Below, piece by piece: positions 30,845 through 30,900 of a stretch of DNA of 30,900 nt; position 1 is the first letter of the stretch; every line of letters begins with the position of its first letter. The notes beneath the pieces were generated by a model that was not told the DNA's origin, did no database searches, and saw nothing but the letters and a program-made list of their open reading frames with translations. This DNA comes from Pigoraptor chileana. Lineage: Eukaryota > Opisthokonta > Filasterea. Both the position numbers and the translations under genes were made by a program. The stretch spans positions 1-30,900 of the forward strand of contig CALSCR010000699.1 in assembly GCA_943704495.1 (NCBI GenBank), read 5' to 3'.

Positions 30845-30900
<56 letters not shown>
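28716..30900 (+). CDS. H-NOX / HNOBA heme sensor, soluble guanylate cyclase beta-type (3' partial)
   Basis: Exons 28716-28937, 29157-29465 and 29746-30816 (534 residues), then an intron running off the window. The H-NOX domain starts MYGHINQTFLFFVE, as sGC beta subunits do (MYGFVNHALELLV in human, from memory). The proximal heme ligand is kept as His100 in NGAHRRML, followed by HMRPPVLWCTD. The YxSxR heme-propionate motif reads YVPGR (129-133), with Pro for Ser. A Ser/Thr/Pro-rich linker (about 178-345) is far longer than in animal subunits. The HNOBA domain begins PFDCMQQAFPFHIVLDEHM (346) and runs to about 480, then LGQLMLPRSIE and a helical region like the dimerisation helix before cyclase domains. 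The third exon is open to the window edge. NO or another gas binding to heme, with cGMP output, is inferred; no cyclase domain is visible. Confidence 0.9.
29115..29148. repeat. (TG)17 microsatellite before exon 2 of the sensor gene
   Basis: Seventeen TG units end eight bases before the exon 2 start at 29157, so the repeat occupies the place of the polypyrimidine tract. Confidence 0.95.
30849..30900. repeat. (CT)n microsatellite reaching the window edge
   Basis: At least 26 CT units inside the intron that follows the third exon of the H-NOX gene. Its full length is unknown. Confidence 0.95.

Noticed and set aside
1-30900. Searches by eye for tRNA, rRNA, CRISPR arrays, bacterial operons, reverse transcriptase or transposase motifs
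   Set aside because: None seen. Eye scanning can miss tRNAs, so a tRNAscan-type run would be needed to be sure.

Overview
This window is nuclear DNA of a flagellated, intron-rich protist. The gene repertoire suggests a unicellular holozoan or another relative of opisthokonts, but I cannot name the genus. The evidence is spliceosomal GT-AG introns (about 30 reconstructed), long GT, CT and CTT microsatellites inside introns, low-complexity Asn, Ser and Asp tracts in proteins, and families typical of eukaryotes with cilia: kinesin-10, Rab28, RGS22, SCYL3 and H-NOX/HNOBA guanylate-cyclase-type sensors. I see no prokaryotic operons, no CRISPR array, no rRNA or tRNA gene, and no intact transposon.

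Layout: (1) 1-1743 (+), C-terminal half of a kinesin-10/KIF22-like chromokinesin whose motor lies upstream of the window. (2) 2524-4064 (+), Rab28 in four exons. (3) 5252-11171 (+), a secreted GH13 enzyme in twelve exons. Its catalytic domain and following modules match the extracellular half of fungal cell-wall alpha-1,3-glucan synthases, but it ends in a single membrane anchor instead of the synthase half. (4) 11554-12393 (-), intronless EMC7, convergent with gene 3. (5) 13157-17970 (+), an RGS22-like protein with several RGS domains in three exons; its two large reading frames belong to one spliced gene. (6) 19113-25255 (+), a SCYL3/PACE-1 pseudokinase with a predicted N-myristoyl site, HEAT-like repeats and a tail of about 850 residues carrying repeated Gly-Trp-Gly-Asp motifs. 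(7) 28716 to the right edge (+), an H-NOX plus HNOBA sensor protein, cut off inside an intron before any cyclase domain.

The 25.3-28.7 kb gap contains frame-hopping coding-like sequence (26.3-26.9 kb) that looks like a decayed or badly interrupted gene, plus a bulged hairpin.

The genes are not an operon. Several belong to shared themes: cilium and signalling (Rab28, RGS22, the H-NOX sensor) and the secretory or membrane system (EMC7, SCYL3, the anchored glycosidase). All exon boundaries were inferred by reading frame, splice consensus and remembered family patterns; no database search or transcript data was available.
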